This document shows, piece by piece, positions 22,299-30,575 of a DNA stretch of 37,199 nt (positions are counted from its first letter, which is position 1; the number at the start of each line of letters is the position of its first letter). Under the pieces are notes generated by a model. The model was given only the letters and a program-made list of their open reading frames with translations, was not told where the DNA came from and did not search any database. The position numbers and the translations under genes are program-made. The stretch comes from a virus, in IMG/VR virus record IMGVR_UViG_3300044533_001341, positions 1 to 37,199 of that record; one strand, 5' to 3'.

Positions 22299-23009
22299 TC
22301 AATTCCGAACGTCGGTCGGCTTCTGGTAGAACTGCAACGCCGGGTAAACCTGGTTTCGTTGCACGCGCTTCACATAGGCGCGCGAGCCGTTTCTGCGGTA
22401 TCGGCCGCCCTGGTCGCCCCAGACCTTAACGCCGGTATTCAGCGGCACCATTTTATAGTCAAAGAACATGACGCGGCCGAACCGGGCCTCTAACAAGCGG
22501 ATGACGACGCGATAAACGCCGCCGCGCGCCTGGCGCGACAGGGCCTTGCGCTTGCCGCGGCCGGTCTTTTTGTTCGCCGTCGCGCCCTCGATCTTGCGGG
22601 CGTAGGGTCGCGGATTGACGATCTGGACGCGATCGGTCGGCTGCAGCGCCATCAGCGCCGCGCGGGCATCGCCCAGGATCTGCGCGCCGTTCACCATGAC
22701 GACGTGATCGTCGCGGTAATGCCCGCGGATGGCCGGGCCGACCGGCGATCGCTGGCGCAGCTCGGCCAGCGCCCATAGCACCGCCTCGGCGACGCTGGTC
22801 CGGCGCGCAAACTCGATCCGGCCGAACGGCTTGACCTGGGCGGGATCGCGGCGCGGGACGCCGTCAGTCACGACGACCGGCGAGGAATCGAAACCGCGGC
22901 CGACTTCCGCGCGCAGCGCGCGCTCGGCGACGGCGATCGTCTGCGCCTTGATCCAGGCGCCGATCGAGGCGCCGATCGGCGCGGCCAGCGGCTCGACAAT
23001 AAGCGGCAT
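22299..23009 (-). CDS. Neck / head-tail joining protein (gp10-like)
   Basis: A 236-aa basic protein. The order between the head-closure protein and the tail terminator is the slot of the HK97-gp10 type neck component. A central very basic stretch (KIEGATANKKTGRGKRKALSRQARGGVYR) and C-terminal segments rich in Arg, Tyr and Phe suggest contact with DNA or with the portal ring. It is longer than most gp10 proteins (about 110-170 aa), so it may carry an extra domain. The family call is tentative. Confidence 0.55.
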   Translation of the reverse strand: MPLIVEPLAAPIGASIGAWIKAQTIAVAERALRAEVGRGFDSSPVVVTDGVPRRDPAQVKPFGRIEFARRTSVAEAVLWALAELRQRSPVGPAIRGHYRDDHVVMVNGAQILGDARAALMALQPTDRVQIVNPRPYARKIEGATANKKTGRGKRKALSRQARGGVYRVVIRLLEARFGRVMFFDYKMVPLNTGVKVWGDQGGRYRRNGSRAYVKRVQRNQVYPALQFYQKPTDVRN

Positions 23010-23010
23010 G

Positions 23011-23349
23011 TCAGCCCGCGACCGTCAATTCGTACAGGTGGACGACGTCGCCGTCGCGCAGCGGCCGGACGTCGAGGATCGACCGCTCGCGATCGTCGAT
23101 CACGATCGAGTCAGTCCGGACCGGCACGGCCGGCGACCAGCTCGACGCGGCCAGCTCGGCCGTCCCGAGACGCACCTGGAATTCCTGCTGGACCGCCGAG
23201 CCGCCGATCGACTCGATCGAGCCCGGCAGCCGCTTCGCCTTGACGGCGATCGAGGCCGCGCCCTCGCGCTTTAGCGTCATGCTTTCGCCGTGCGCCGCCA
23301 GGATCCGGGCGACGGCGGCTTTCATCAAGAGCGGTGCAACGTAGGGCAT
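23011..23349 (-). CDS. Head closure / stopper protein
   Basis: A 112-aa protein, predominantly beta (MTLKREGAASIAVKAKRLPGSIESIGGSAVQQEFQVRLGTAEL... SIVIDDRERSILDVRPLRDGDVVHLYELTVAG). This matches the small beta-barrel of head-tail stopper proteins, as does its place after the connector. It would seal the portal after packaging. Start and stop lie within a few bases of the neighbours, as expected for a tightly packed operon. Confidence 0.65.
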   Translation of the reverse strand: MPYVAPLLMKAAVARILAAHGESMTLKREGAASIAVKAKRLPGSIESIGGSAVQQEFQVRLGTAELAASSWSPAVPVRTDSIVIDDRERSILDVRPLRDGDVVHLYELTVAG

Positions 23350-23358
23350 GGCCGGGCC

Positions 23359-24027
23359 TCAATACAGGAACGACGCGCGGCAATAGGCGTCGAGAACGTC
23401 GGTCGTCGCCGGCGGCAGGCCGTATAGGTCGCCATCGTCGGCCGTCGTGCCGCGCGTGTCATAGGTCGCTTGATAAATGTCCGGCACCGTTTCAGAGCGC
23501 ACGACGACGCCAGGGTCGCGATCTTTCGCCAGGAAGGCCGCGCGGCAGGCCGCCAGCGCCGCCTCGTAGAGATCGGCCGGCAGGACGATCTGCGCGCCGG
23601 TCGGCGTGCCAGTCGTCGGGATCCATCCCGCGGTATAGGTGACGACGACTTTCGCGCGCGCCCAGCTGGTCGGATCGCCGCCCGCGTCGAGGCGCAGCAG
23701 GCCCTGGCCGTCGATCCAGGAATAAAGCGTCGACGCCAGCGTAACGCCCGACTCGACGACGCTGCCGATCGCCGTCACCGGCACGCGCTGCAGATCGAGC
23801 AGCCGATCCTCGGCGTCGATCCATCGCGTTTCGCGATAGGTCGCCTCGATCAGCGGCCGGCCGATATAGCTGGCGACCTGGCCGGATACGGCGTTTATGA
23901 CGCGCGTCAGCCGCGCGTCCTGCGAGGCGTCGCCGATCGACAGGTCGGCCTTCAGCGTCGCCAGGTCGACCAGCTGCTGCGAGCTGGCCGGCGTGACGAT
24001 CTCCAGCAGCGGCGCCAGCGGCAACAT
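23359..24027 (-). CDS. Head-tail connector (gp6-like)
   Basis: A 222-aa protein from the ATG at 24027. The start LVDLATLKADLSIGDASQDARLTRVINAVSGQVASYIGRPLIEATYRET is the recognisable helical signature of phage gp6-like adaptor proteins that bind under the portal. A beta-prone middle and a C-terminal helical part (LYEAALAACRAAFLAKDRDPGVV) follow. It comes after the capsid and a small unknown gene, the canonical order. Confidence 0.8.
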   Translation of the reverse strand: MLPLAPLLEIVTPASSQQLVDLATLKADLSIGDASQDARLTRVINAVSGQVASYIGRPLIEATYRETRWIDAEDRLLDLQRVPVTAIGSVVESGVTLASTLYSWIDGQGLLRLDAGGDPTSWARAKVVVTYTAGWIPTTGTPTGAQIVLPADLYEAALAACRAAFLAKDRDPGVVVRSETVPDIYQATYDTRGTTADDGDLYGLPPATTDVLDAYCRASFLY

Positions 24028-24034
24028 GCCCGCG

Positions 24035-24289
24035 CTACTCGCCCAGCGGCGCCGGATCCGGATCGACCGGCGCCGGATCCGGATCGACCGGCGAGGCGGC
24101 CGGATCGACCGGCGCGGCAACGTCGCCCAGCCACGGCAGAACGGAACGGCCGCGGCCGGCGCCGCGGGCCGCTTCGGCGACGCCGGCCTCGATCCGCGCC
24201 TGCGCCATCGCGTCGGGCATGTCGATCACGTCGCCGTCAACATACGAAAAGCCCTCGCCCGCCCAGGCGACCAGATTGCGAACCAACAT
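24035..24289 (-). CDS. Small protein after the capsid gene, 84 aa
   Basis: MLVRNLVAWAGEGFSYVDGDVIDMPDAMAQARIEAGVAEAARG followed by a proline/aspartate tail with repeated APVDPDP units. Short proteins of this type (a beta segment followed by DAMAQARIEAGVAE) are common between capsid and connector genes in tailed phages, but their role is not established. The tail repeat comes from a 21-bp DNA duplication at 24048-24089. Confidence 0.6.
   Translation of the reverse strand: MLVRNLVAWAGEGFSYVDGDVIDMPDAMAQARIEAGVAEAARGAGRGRSVLPWLGDVAAPVDPAASPVDPDPAPVDPDPAPLGE
24048..24110. repeat. 21-bp tandem repeat in the C-terminal coding region
   Basis: The unit spans 24048-24068 and is repeated exactly at 24069-24089, followed by a diverged third copy to about 24110. 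It codes APVDPDP on the minus strand. It is likely a slippage product and possibly variable among relatives. Confidence 0.85.
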
Positions 24290-24337
24290 ATCGAGATCCT
24301 CCTTCGCGGAACCGCGCGACGCGCGCAGCTCGGCGAA

Positions 24338-24363
24338 AGAGGCGGGCCGATCGGCCCGCCTCT
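24338..24363 (-). terminator. Perfect 26-bp palindrome after the major capsid gene
   Basis: Arms of 13 bp (AGAGGCGGGCCGA and its complement) meet without a loop at 24350/24351, 12 bp after the capsid stop on the minus strand, followed by CTCTTTCG. The hairpin is very stable, but the T-run is short. It is either an attenuating terminator or a 3'-end mRNA stabiliser that favours the capsid message over downstream neck genes. Confidence 0.6.
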
Positions 24364-24375
24364 CCCATCGCGCGA

Positions 24376-25623
24376 CTAAGTCGCGCTGTTGGCGTAGTGC
24401 TTCAGCGAGGAATTGCTGCTCGCGACGAAATTGCCACCCGAGCGCAGCCAGGCCAGGAAACCGACCTGACCATTCTTCGCATAGGCCGAATCGTCGAAAC
24501 GGAACATCAGCATGCTCATCACGTCGCGGATGACGTATTGCCCGAACGCCCCGAAAAGGATGCTCTTTGCGTTCGCGGCCATGTTCGCCATGTCCTGATT
24601 GATCGCGTAGCCGTAGCCCATGAGCGACGGCTGGCCGACCGGCCCGTCGAGGCCCGACAGGCCCGGCAGCCAGAGCGGCCGGTTCTGCGAGTCTTTCAGC
24701 TTCTTCAACACCTTGAGCGAGCTGTCATTCATCATCCAGCTACAGCCGTTGGCGCGATAGGCCGGGTCGACCGAGTGTTCGAGATCGACCAGGTCGTCAT
24801 AGATGACGCTGGTCGTCTGGCCGGTCGCGCCGGTCTTGCCGACGGCCGACGCCGTCACGGCGCCGCGCGGCTGGGCCGTGCCGGTGCCGGTCGTGAAAAA
24901 CGTATTCTGGATGCGGCCGATGCGGGTCGCGGCCAGGCTGTTGACGATCCCGACGACGTCGATCGCCGAATCCTGCATCAGCTCGTAGCTGACGGCGAAA
25001 ACCTTGCTGGAGAACTTGTAAGGCACAAGCGACACGTTGCCGAAAGTCGCGTCCTGGTTGTTCGCCGCGGCGTTTTCCGCGATCAGCTCGCCGGTCTGCG
25101 ACGTATCGTCGACGGTCGGCCAGCTCATCGACTCGCCGCTGGCGGTCTGCAGGATCTGCGCGACCGAGCGCATGCCGCCGTAGGCCTTCAGCTCGACCAG
25201 CAGCTGCGCGACGGTCGTCGCCGGCACCAGGAAGCCGCCGGCGCTGTTCGTGCCCGCGCTCTGGGCGTTGCGGATCGCGGCCATGGCCTGCAGATCGGCG
25301 ACGTCGAGGCTCTTTTCGCCGCCCTTCAGGAACTGCGCGAACATGCGCACGCGCTTCTCTTCGTCGGCCGAGGCGGCCGACAGGGTCACGCCGGCGCGGT
25401 CGGCCAGGCCGTCGATCGTGTCGCGCGAGGCGCCGACCATGGCGGCCGCCTTGGCGACGCGCTCGATCGCGCCGTCGAGCTTCTCGATCTCGGCGACCAT
25501 GTTGTCGTATTTCGTCTCATGGTCGGCCGACCAGTCGTTCGGCTTGGTCCCGTTGACCAAGGCCTGCAGCGCGGTCGCCGCCGTGTTGCGCTGCTCGCGC
25601 AGCGCCTGGATCGAATGCGTCAT
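24376..25623 (-). CDS. Major capsid protein, HK97 fold
   Basis: A 415-aa protein. Residues 1-110 are a helical, charged delta/scaffold domain (IQALREQRNTAATALQAL... VAEIEKLDGAIERVAKAA). The HK97 core follows, with TNSAGGFLVPATTVAQLLVELKAYGGMRSVAQILQTASGESMSWPTVDDTSQTGELIAENAA and a C-terminal AFGQYVIRDVMSMLMFRFDDSAYAKNGQVGFLAWLRSGG. The protease encoded just upstream probably removes the N-terminal domain during maturation. GGAG precedes the ATG at 25623. Capsid fold and function are certain; the cleavage position is not read from sequence. Confidence 0.95.
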   Translation of the reverse strand: MTHSIQALREQRNTAATALQALVNGTKPNDWSADHETKYDNMVAEIEKLDGAIERVAKAAAMVGASRDTIDGLADRAGVTLSAASADEEKRVRMFAQFLKGGEKSLDVADLQAMAAIRNAQSAGTNSAGGFLVPATTVAQLLVELKAYGGMRSVAQILQTASGESMSWPTVDDTSQTGELIAENAAANNQDATFGNVSLVPYKFSSKVFAVSYELMQDSAIDVVGIVNSLAATRIGRIQNTFFTTGTGTAQPRGAVTASAVGKTGATGQTTSVIYDDLVDLEHSVDPAYRANGCSWMMNDSSLKVLKKLKDSQNRPLWLPGLSGLDGPVGQPSLMGYGYAINQDMANMAANAKSILFGAFGQYVIRDVMSMLMFRFDDSAYAKNGQVGFLAWLRSGGNFVASSNSSLKHYANSAT

Positions 25624-25693
25624 TGTCTAATGCTCCAGGTGCGCCGGCGCGCAGCCGGTCGCTATGCCTTGCCCAAGGGCGATCGAAAGAGGC

Positions 25694-25714
25694 GGCGCGG
25701 CGGGCGGCCGCGCC
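25694..25714 (-). terminator. Hairpin between protease and capsid genes
   Basis: An 8-bp stem (GGCGCGGC at 25694-25701 with GCCGCGCC at 25707-25714, 5-nt loop) lies in the 98-bp gap after the protease stop. No T-run follows, so it is more likely an mRNA processing or stability hairpin at the 5' side of the capsid message than a terminator. Confidence 0.4.
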
Positions 25715-25721
25715 GTAGAGA

Positions 25722-26516
25722 TCAGCGAACGCCGAGCCCGACCAGGCGCGCCGCGCGCTGGCGGGCGGCATGGATATCGAGCGCGCCGGCGGCGGCGTCG
25801 GGCGCCGGATCCGGCGCGGCCGGCGCCAGGATCGCGTCGACCAGGCCCAGCGCGCGGGCCTCGGCCGGCGTCAACCAGGTTTCGGCGGTCATCAGCTCGT
25901 AAGCCTTGGCGGCGTCGAGGGCGTCGCCGGCCTTGGCCGCATAGACGCCGGCGAGCTGCTGGTCGACCTTGTCGAGCAGCTCGGCGGTCCCGCGCAGGTC
26001 GGCGGCATTGCCGAGCGCCAGCGTCCAGGCCCGATGCACCATGAGCAGCGACGGCTCGGCCATGGCGACCGCGTCCCCGGCCATGGCGATGATCGAGGCG
26101 ATCGAGGCGGCCAGGCCCTCGACGACGACGTCGATCGTCGCCGGATGCGCCCGGAGCGCGTTGTAGATCGCGTAGCCGTCGAAAACGTCGCCGCCCGGCG
26201 AATTGATCCGTAGGCGGATACGCGGCGAGACGATCGAGCCCAGGGCGTCGGCGAACTGCGCGGCCGAGACGCCCCAAGGGCCGATTTCATCGAATAGCCG
26301 CAGCTCGGCGACGTCGCCGTCGGCGCGCAGCTCCAGCTTGCCCGCGGTCGCGCGCGGCTCGGCGCCGCGATTATCCATGCGCGCGTGCCAGGCCTGGCGC
26401 GCGTCGGCGATCCGAACGGCGTTCGGGCCGGCGGCCGAGGCCTGCGGCCGGAACGCGCCGGACTGCGCGGCCAGGGCGGCCAGGGAAGCGATCGCGGCAA
26501 GATTACGCTGGCGCAT
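25722..26516 (-). CDS. Head maturation protease, ClpP/S14-like
   Basis: A 264-aa protein. The ClpP fold is shown by RLRINSPGGDVFDGYAIYNALRAHPATIDVVVEGLAASIASIIAMAGD, with the oxyanion segment SPGGDV, nucleophile Ser138 (GLAAS), and catalytic His161 (LLMVHRAW). It would cleave the capsid N-terminal domain and perhaps itself. The start overlaps the portal stop by 14 bp. The C terminus is alanine/proline-rich, as in other phage prohead proteases. A GAACG-S-CGTTC palindrome lies at 26414-26424. Confidence 0.93.
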   Translation of the reverse strand: MRQRNLAAIASLAALAAQSGAFRPQASAAGPNAVRIADARQAWHARMDNRGAEPRATAGKLELRADGDVAELRLFDEIGPWGVSAAQFADALGSIVSPRIRLRINSPGGDVFDGYAIYNALRAHPATIDVVVEGLAASIASIIAMAGDAVAMAEPSLLMVHRAWTLALGNAADLRGTAELLDKVDQQLAGVYAAKAGDALDAAKAYELMTAETWLTPAEARALGLVDAILAPAAPDPAPDAAAGALDIHAARQRAARLVGLGVR

Positions 26517-27756
26517 TGGTCGATCCTTTGTCGTTCGTAAAGAGGGCGTCCCCGTCGGGCCGCGACGGCAGGCCGAACGCGCGGCGCGCTTCGTTCGTCG
26601 TCATGATTCCCGGCCCCTGGGCGCCGCCGACCAGGGCGCGGGCGAATGCCGCCTGCGCCTGACTGTCGCCGCGCTCCAGATCCGTCAGGTCGTGCCGCGC
26701 GACGCGATCGCGCCGGCGATAGATCCGCGACGTCAGCAGCTTGCGATTGACTTCGTCGGCGATGCGATCCAGCGACGGCTTGATCGTGAACTTGACGAAC
26801 CCGAGAACCAGCTGCTCTAGCCCCGTCCCCCAGCTCGACGTCTTTTCGGTTTCGCCGATCAGCACCGGCGGCACGCCGAACGCGCGCGCAATGTCGATCA
26901 CCTGGAATTTGCGCGTTTCCAACAGCTGCGAATCCTCCGGCGGAATCGTCAGCTCTTTGAACGTGACGCCCTCTGTCAGCAGGGCCGGCACATGGCTTGC
27001 GTCGAGGCCCTGGTGCCGGCCGAGCCAATAGGCCATCAGCTCCTTAGCGCGCGCCGGGTCGACCTTCTTATCGGTCATAAGCGCATAATCGAATCGCGCG
27101 CCGTTGGCGAAGTAGCGGCCGGCGAATTCCTCGGCGGCGGCGCCGATCCCGATCGCCTGGCGCCCGGCCCAGCCGATGACCGATTTCCCGCGCAGCCCGT
27201 CGAATCCCTCGCCCGGAATATGCAGGACGTCATCTTGCCACCAGGCCGCCGGCTGGCCGCGCCAGTCGGTCGTCCTGTAAACCAGCCGGCCCGACACCTG
27301 GTCGCGGACGACGCTTGTCGCCGACGGATTGAGCGGCCAGAGGTTGAGCGGCTGGCCGTTCCGGTCGCGCTCGATATAGGCCATTTGATCGCCCGTCAGC
27401 AGCTCGGCCGTCAGCATGTATTTCCAGAAGGTCGAGGCCGACCAGCCGGGACACGGCTCATCGTTGAGCAGCCAGGCGACCGGATCGTCGGCGACCTGTT
27501 CGCGATCGCCGTCCGGCTGGACGCGGTACACCGGGAATTCAAGCGAAGAGATCACGCCGCTAATGAGGCGCACGCACGCATAGACCGCCGACAGCCGCAT
27601 CGCCGAATCGGGCGACACGTCGCGCCCGGCCCAGGTCGGCGCCGACCATCCCGCCTCGCGCATAGCCTGCTCAAACGTCAGGCCCGAGTCTGCGTTCTGC
27701 AGCTGCAGCTTGCGCTCGATCGCGAACGTCGGCTCGATCCGGTCAATCACCCGCAT
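26503..27756 (-). CDS. Portal protein, HK97 family
   Basis: A 417-aa protein. It contains SAVYACVRLISGVISSLEFPVYR near the N terminus, the DDVLHIPGEGFDGLRGKSVIGWAGRQAIGIG block, and PPEDSQLLETRKFQVIDIARAFGVPPVLIGETEKTSSWGTGLEQLVLGFVKFTIKPSLDRIADEVNRKLL, all hallmarks of HK97-type portals. The dodecameric ring forms the DNA entry vertex. It overlaps the large terminase gene upstream and the protease downstream by 14 bp each, indicating translational coupling. Confidence 0.95.
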   Translation of the reverse strand: MRVIDRIEPTFAIERKLQLQNADSGLTFEQAMREAGWSAPTWAGRDVSPDSAMRLSAVYACVRLISGVISSLEFPVYRVQPDGDREQVADDPVAWLLNDEPCPGWSASTFWKYMLTAELLTGDQMAYIERDRNGQPLNLWPLNPSATSVVRDQVSGRLVYRTTDWRGQPAAWWQDDVLHIPGEGFDGLRGKSVIGWAGRQAIGIGAAAEEFAGRYFANGARFDYALMTDKKVDPARAKELMAYWLGRHQGLDASHVPALLTEGVTFKELTIPPEDSQLLETRKFQVIDIARAFGVPPVLIGETEKTSSWGTGLEQLVLGFVKFTIKPSLDRIADEVNRKLLTSRIYRRRDRVARHDLTDLERGDSQAQAAFARALVGGAQGPGIMTTNEARRAFGLPSRPDGDALFTNDKGSTNAPA

Positions 27757-29440
27757 AAGCCAGGCCCCCGAGGTCGACGAACCCCTGGTCGATCGACCGG
27801 GTCGCCGGGTTTAGTGACATGAGCGCGACGGCGTCGAATAACGCCATAAGCGCGTCGATCTTGGCCGAGCCGGCCGCCTGTTTCGTGATCGTCAGCGCGT
27901 TGCCCCTCGGCTCGACTTTCGCGTTGCCGACGCACCAGGCCATGAGCGGCTGGCCGCAATGGCGCAGCGTCCCGTCGGCCAGGGCGCGCTCGGCGGTCTT
28001 GATCGCGCCCGACAGTTTCCAGCCCTGCGAAATGCCGACGATCCGATCGGCCTCGACGCCGGCCTCGGCCGCGGCCTCGACGATCGCGCCGACGCCCGCC
28101 GGGTCGACGCCGACCTGGTAGAGCAGCCCGGTCGCGTTGACCTGGCCGAATATGTCGCCCAGCTGCTCGACGTCGTCGCCGAGCTGCTCGACGATCGACA
28201 GGTCGCCGGCGGCCGCCAGGTCGCGCAGGCGCGCGGCGATATCCTTGCGCCGCTCGAAAACCGACGCATGCGCCCAGGCATGCGCCCAGAGAAGCCAGCG
28301 CCGCGTCGAGGCGCAGCGGCCCAGGACGGCGACGCCGAGCAGATCGTCGAGGCCGCCGCCGTCGGCGCCGATCACGATCGCATCGCTGCGCGCCAGGATG
28401 GCGTCGAGGTCGAGGTCGTCGTCGGCCGCCGCTTCCCAATGATCGGCGCCGGCCCAGCGATCGGACTGCAGCGCCAGGCCGATCTCGATATTCAAATGCT
28501 GCGACGCCCATATGCGAACGTCGCGCTCGTCTTTTAGCCGGGCCTCTTCGTAATCCTTCACCAGCCGCGGGATCCGGATCGAGCGGCCGAGGTTCGGCTG
28601 CAGCCGCGACCAGTTTTCCGGATCTTCCCAGAAAGCCCGATCCTTCTGCTGCGCTTCGCTGAATTCGTACAAAACCGGCAGCGTGTCGATCTTGGCGCGG
28701 CCGTCGCGGATCGCGCGCGCCATCTGCAGCTCGGCGCGGAACACTCCCGCCGGCGCGTCGAATGCCTGCGTCGAGATCATCGCAAAGAAAGACTCCGGCG
28801 TGCTGACCATGCCGCCGCGCAGCTGCTGGATAATCGCCGCCGCGCGCGGCTTGCGGCCGAGCAAATGGATCTCGTCGATCAGTGCGCCGGCGACCACCGC
28901 GCCTGTAACGATATCCTCGTCGAACGTCTTGACCTTTAACACCGCGTCCGTCTTGCGGTCCGTGATCGTCTTTGCATGGTTGGCGACGTGAAACCGCTTC
29001 TGCAGGAACCCGTCGGGATCCAGCGAGATCATGCCGCGCACCGTCGCGAACGCCTTGTCGCTGATCTCCTGCGATGGCGCCGTGAGCAGGAATTCAGCCG
29101 AGGGCCGCCGGTTCACCAGCAGGGCCGTCAGCATTAGCCCGCTGCTGTTCGTCGTCTTGGCGTTTTTCTTCGGGACCAAAACGAACAGGCCATGGATCCG
29201 ACGAACGCCCGTCGGCATGTCGAGCGAACCGAACAGCGCGGCGACGATATCGCGGAACCACTGGCCGCAGGCCTCGGCCATCGTCGGCTGGCCGATCACG
29301 TCATAAAGGCGCAGCTTGTCGAAACAGCCGATCGCCTGGCGCGCCAGCTCCAGATCCAGCGGCAGATCCGGCACCAGCGACCGGCCGTCGCGCAGCCGCT
29401 CCTGCCAGTCCGGACACGCCAGATCCCATTCGTCGGCCAT
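27743..29440 (-). CDS. terL: Terminase large subunit
   Basis: A 565-aa protein from the ATG at 29440, which overlaps the small-subunit stop (TAATG). The ATPase half has a Walker-A-like segment LFVLVPKKNAKT, a Walker-B-like ALIDEIHLLGRK and a coupling motif ISTQAFD. The nuclease half has acidic patches at IVIGADGGGLDDLLGVAVLG and IDALMALFDAVALMS. This is the YmfN/HK97-type large terminase that cuts and pumps DNA. The adjacent HNH gene suggests a cos-type, HNH-assisted cleavage, but no cos site could be read. Confidence 0.94.
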   Translation of the reverse strand: MADEWDLACPDWQERLRDGRSLVPDLPLDLELARQAIGCFDKLRLYDVIGQPTMAEACGQWFRDIVAALFGSLDMPTGVRRIHGLFVLVPKKNAKTTNSSGLMLTALLVNRRPSAEFLLTAPSQEISDKAFATVRGMISLDPDGFLQKRFHVANHAKTITDRKTDAVLKVKTFDEDIVTGAVVAGALIDEIHLLGRKPRAAAIIQQLRGGMVSTPESFFAMISTQAFDAPAGVFRAELQMARAIRDGRAKIDTLPVLYEFSEAQQKDRAFWEDPENWSRLQPNLGRSIRIPRLVKDYEEARLKDERDVRIWASQHLNIEIGLALQSDRWAGADHWEAAADDDLDLDAILARSDAIVIGADGGGLDDLLGVAVLGRCASTRRWLLWAHAWAHASVFERRKDIAARLRDLAAAGDLSIVEQLGDDVEQLGDIFGQVNATGLLYQVGVDPAGVGAIVEAAAEAGVEADRIVGISQGWKLSGAIKTAERALADGTLRHCGQPLMAWCVGNAKVEPRGNALTITKQAAGSAKIDALMALFDAVALMSLNPATRSIDQGFVDLGGLAYAGD

Positions 29441-30120
29441 TAGTTGAGCAGCGACGCCCAGGACGTCCCGGCCTCGGCCGTGCGCGCGTCGATCTGGGCG
29501 CGCTCTTTCTTGCCGAGGCGATCGTCGACCAGGTCGGGCCGATCGAGCGGCGCCGAGGCCGGCGCCGACGGTGGCACAAAGCCCGACAGCTGCAGCAGCT
29601 TCGCCGAGGCGGCGACCTTGCCCAAGCGCGAGGCGCGGCGCAGATCGCGCAGCGCCTGCGTCCGCACCTGGTCGGCGCCGAATTCGATCTCGGCCTCGAA
29701 ATACTTGCGAAGCGTCGTTCGCGAGATCCCGAGCTGGCGCGCCATGCGATCCTCGGTCCAGTCGTCGGCCGCCCATAGCTTGACGTCGTCGCGCTCGGCC
29801 TGCGTCGGCTCATAGGCCGGCCGACCTGGCAGGGCCGGCTCGATCGCCGGCGGCGGCGCCTCGGCCTCGATCGCGAGATCGAGCTGGCGATCGGCCGGGC
29901 GATCGGCGCGGCGCCGGGCCGGCGCGGTCGCCAGCTCGGCGGCGTAGTAGCGGCGCAGCGTGTTCGGCGCCAGGTCGACCGCGGCCGCGATCTCGGCGAT
30001 CGACTGGCCCTCGGCGCGCAGCTGGACGACGCAAGAGCGCATGACGGCGTCGGGTTTATGCCGAGGCCGCCCGGCGGCCGGCGCTTGTCCGCCCTGTCCA
30101 GAAACGCTCGGCACTTCCAT
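29440..30120 (-). CDS. terS: Terminase small subunit with two HTH motifs
   Basis: A 226-aa protein. The ATG at 30120 is preceded by GAGGA at 6-nt spacing. Two HTH units are visible: SIAEIAAAVDLAPNTLRRYYAAEL (about 39-62) and TEDRMARQLGISRTTLRKYFEAEI (about 120-145), separated by a charged proline-rich linker. A C-terminal helical part ends DARTAEAGTSWASLLN. It recognises the packaging site and loads the large subunit. Duplicate HTH motifs are more than most small terminases show and may bind two repeats at the packaging start. Confidence 0.85.
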   Translation of the reverse strand: MEVPSVSGQGGQAPAAGRPRHKPDAVMRSCVVQLRAEGQSIAEIAAAVDLAPNTLRRYYAAELATAPARRRADRPADRQLDLAIEAEAPPPAIEPALPGRPAYEPTQAERDDVKLWAADDWTEDRMARQLGISRTTLRKYFEAEIEFGADQVRTQALRDLRRASRLGKVAASAKLLQLSGFVPPSAPASAPLDRPDLVDDRLGKKERAQIDARTAEAGTSWASLLN

Positions 30121-30224
30121 CACAAATCCTCGAAATTGATCGCGAACGCCGTTCGCTCGACGTCGTTCGCGCCCAGAAATTAAATCTCCGAATGCGACCC
30201 AGCGCGGTCGCCGGTCCCTTTGAG
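30121..30224 (-). promoter_or_regulatory. Leader before terminase genes with palindrome
   Basis: A 104-bp non-coding gap between the HNH stop (30225) and the terminase start. It contains the only intergenic copy of the genome-wide palindrome (GAACGCCGTTC at 30144-30154, extended to GCGAACGCCGTTCGC) and a nearby partial GTCGTTCGCG. An AT-rich patch at 30176-30188 could hold a -10 on the minus strand. The gap is a reasonable place for a late promoter, an operator or a packaging site; the sequence does not decide between these. Confidence 0.45.
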
Positions 30225-30575
30225 CTAACCTTTTGACCACCCCCCGCCCGGCGGCCTGGCAGGGCGGTCGCCGCGCTGGCGGGCGGCGCGGGCGGCGGCG
30301 GTCTTTCGCGTGTGACAGGCGCCGCAAAGGGCCTGCCCGTTCGCAGCATCGAAGGGATCGCCACCGTCGCGCAGCTCGACGACGTGATCGGCGAACAGGC
30401 GCGAGGCCCGGCGGTCCGGCGCCTGGCACGTCAGGCCCTGACAGCGGCCCTCGGCTCGCTTGATGACGATCCGCCGCCAGGCGGCATACTCGGCCGTCGT
30501 GTAGATCGAGGCCGCGACCTTGGCCGGCGGCGCCGCAATCCTGAGATCGACCGTCTCGACGCGAGGCCGCAGCAT
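30225..30575 (-). CDS. HNH endonuclease
   Basis: About 116 aa from the ATG at 30575 (GTG at 30587 is an alternative with a better GGGGG upstream). The HNH core reads GRCQGLTCQAPDRRASRLFADHVVELRDGGDPFDAANGQALCGACHTRKTAA: two Cys pairs for zinc, the DH of the first catalytic strand, the central Asn and the closing His of CHTRK. HNH nucleases next to terminase genes assist DNA cleavage at packaging in HK97-like phages. The basic C terminus (RPARPPGGGWSKG) probably contacts DNA. Confidence 0.88.
   Translation of the reverse strand: MLRPRVETVDLRIAAPPAKVAASIYTTAEYAAWRRIVIKRAEGRCQGLTCQAPDRRASRLFADHVVELRDGGDPFDAANGQALCGACHTRKTAAARAARQRGDRPARPPGGGWSKG

Noticed and set aside
23470-25902. An 810-codon open frame on the plus strand opposite the capsid genes
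   Set aside because: It is antisense to the clearly identified capsid, connector and neck genes, is Arg/Gly/Asp-rich without domains, and is the usual shadow frame of very GC-rich DNA.
9000-30000. A diversity-generating retroelement acting on the tail fibre
   Set aside because: No reverse transcriptase gene and no template/variable repeat pair with adenine-specific differences was seen.
30121-30224. A cos site before the terminase genes
   Set aside because: The HNH gene and HK97-type terminase make cos packaging plausible, but no overhang-like or R-site pattern can be read with confidence.
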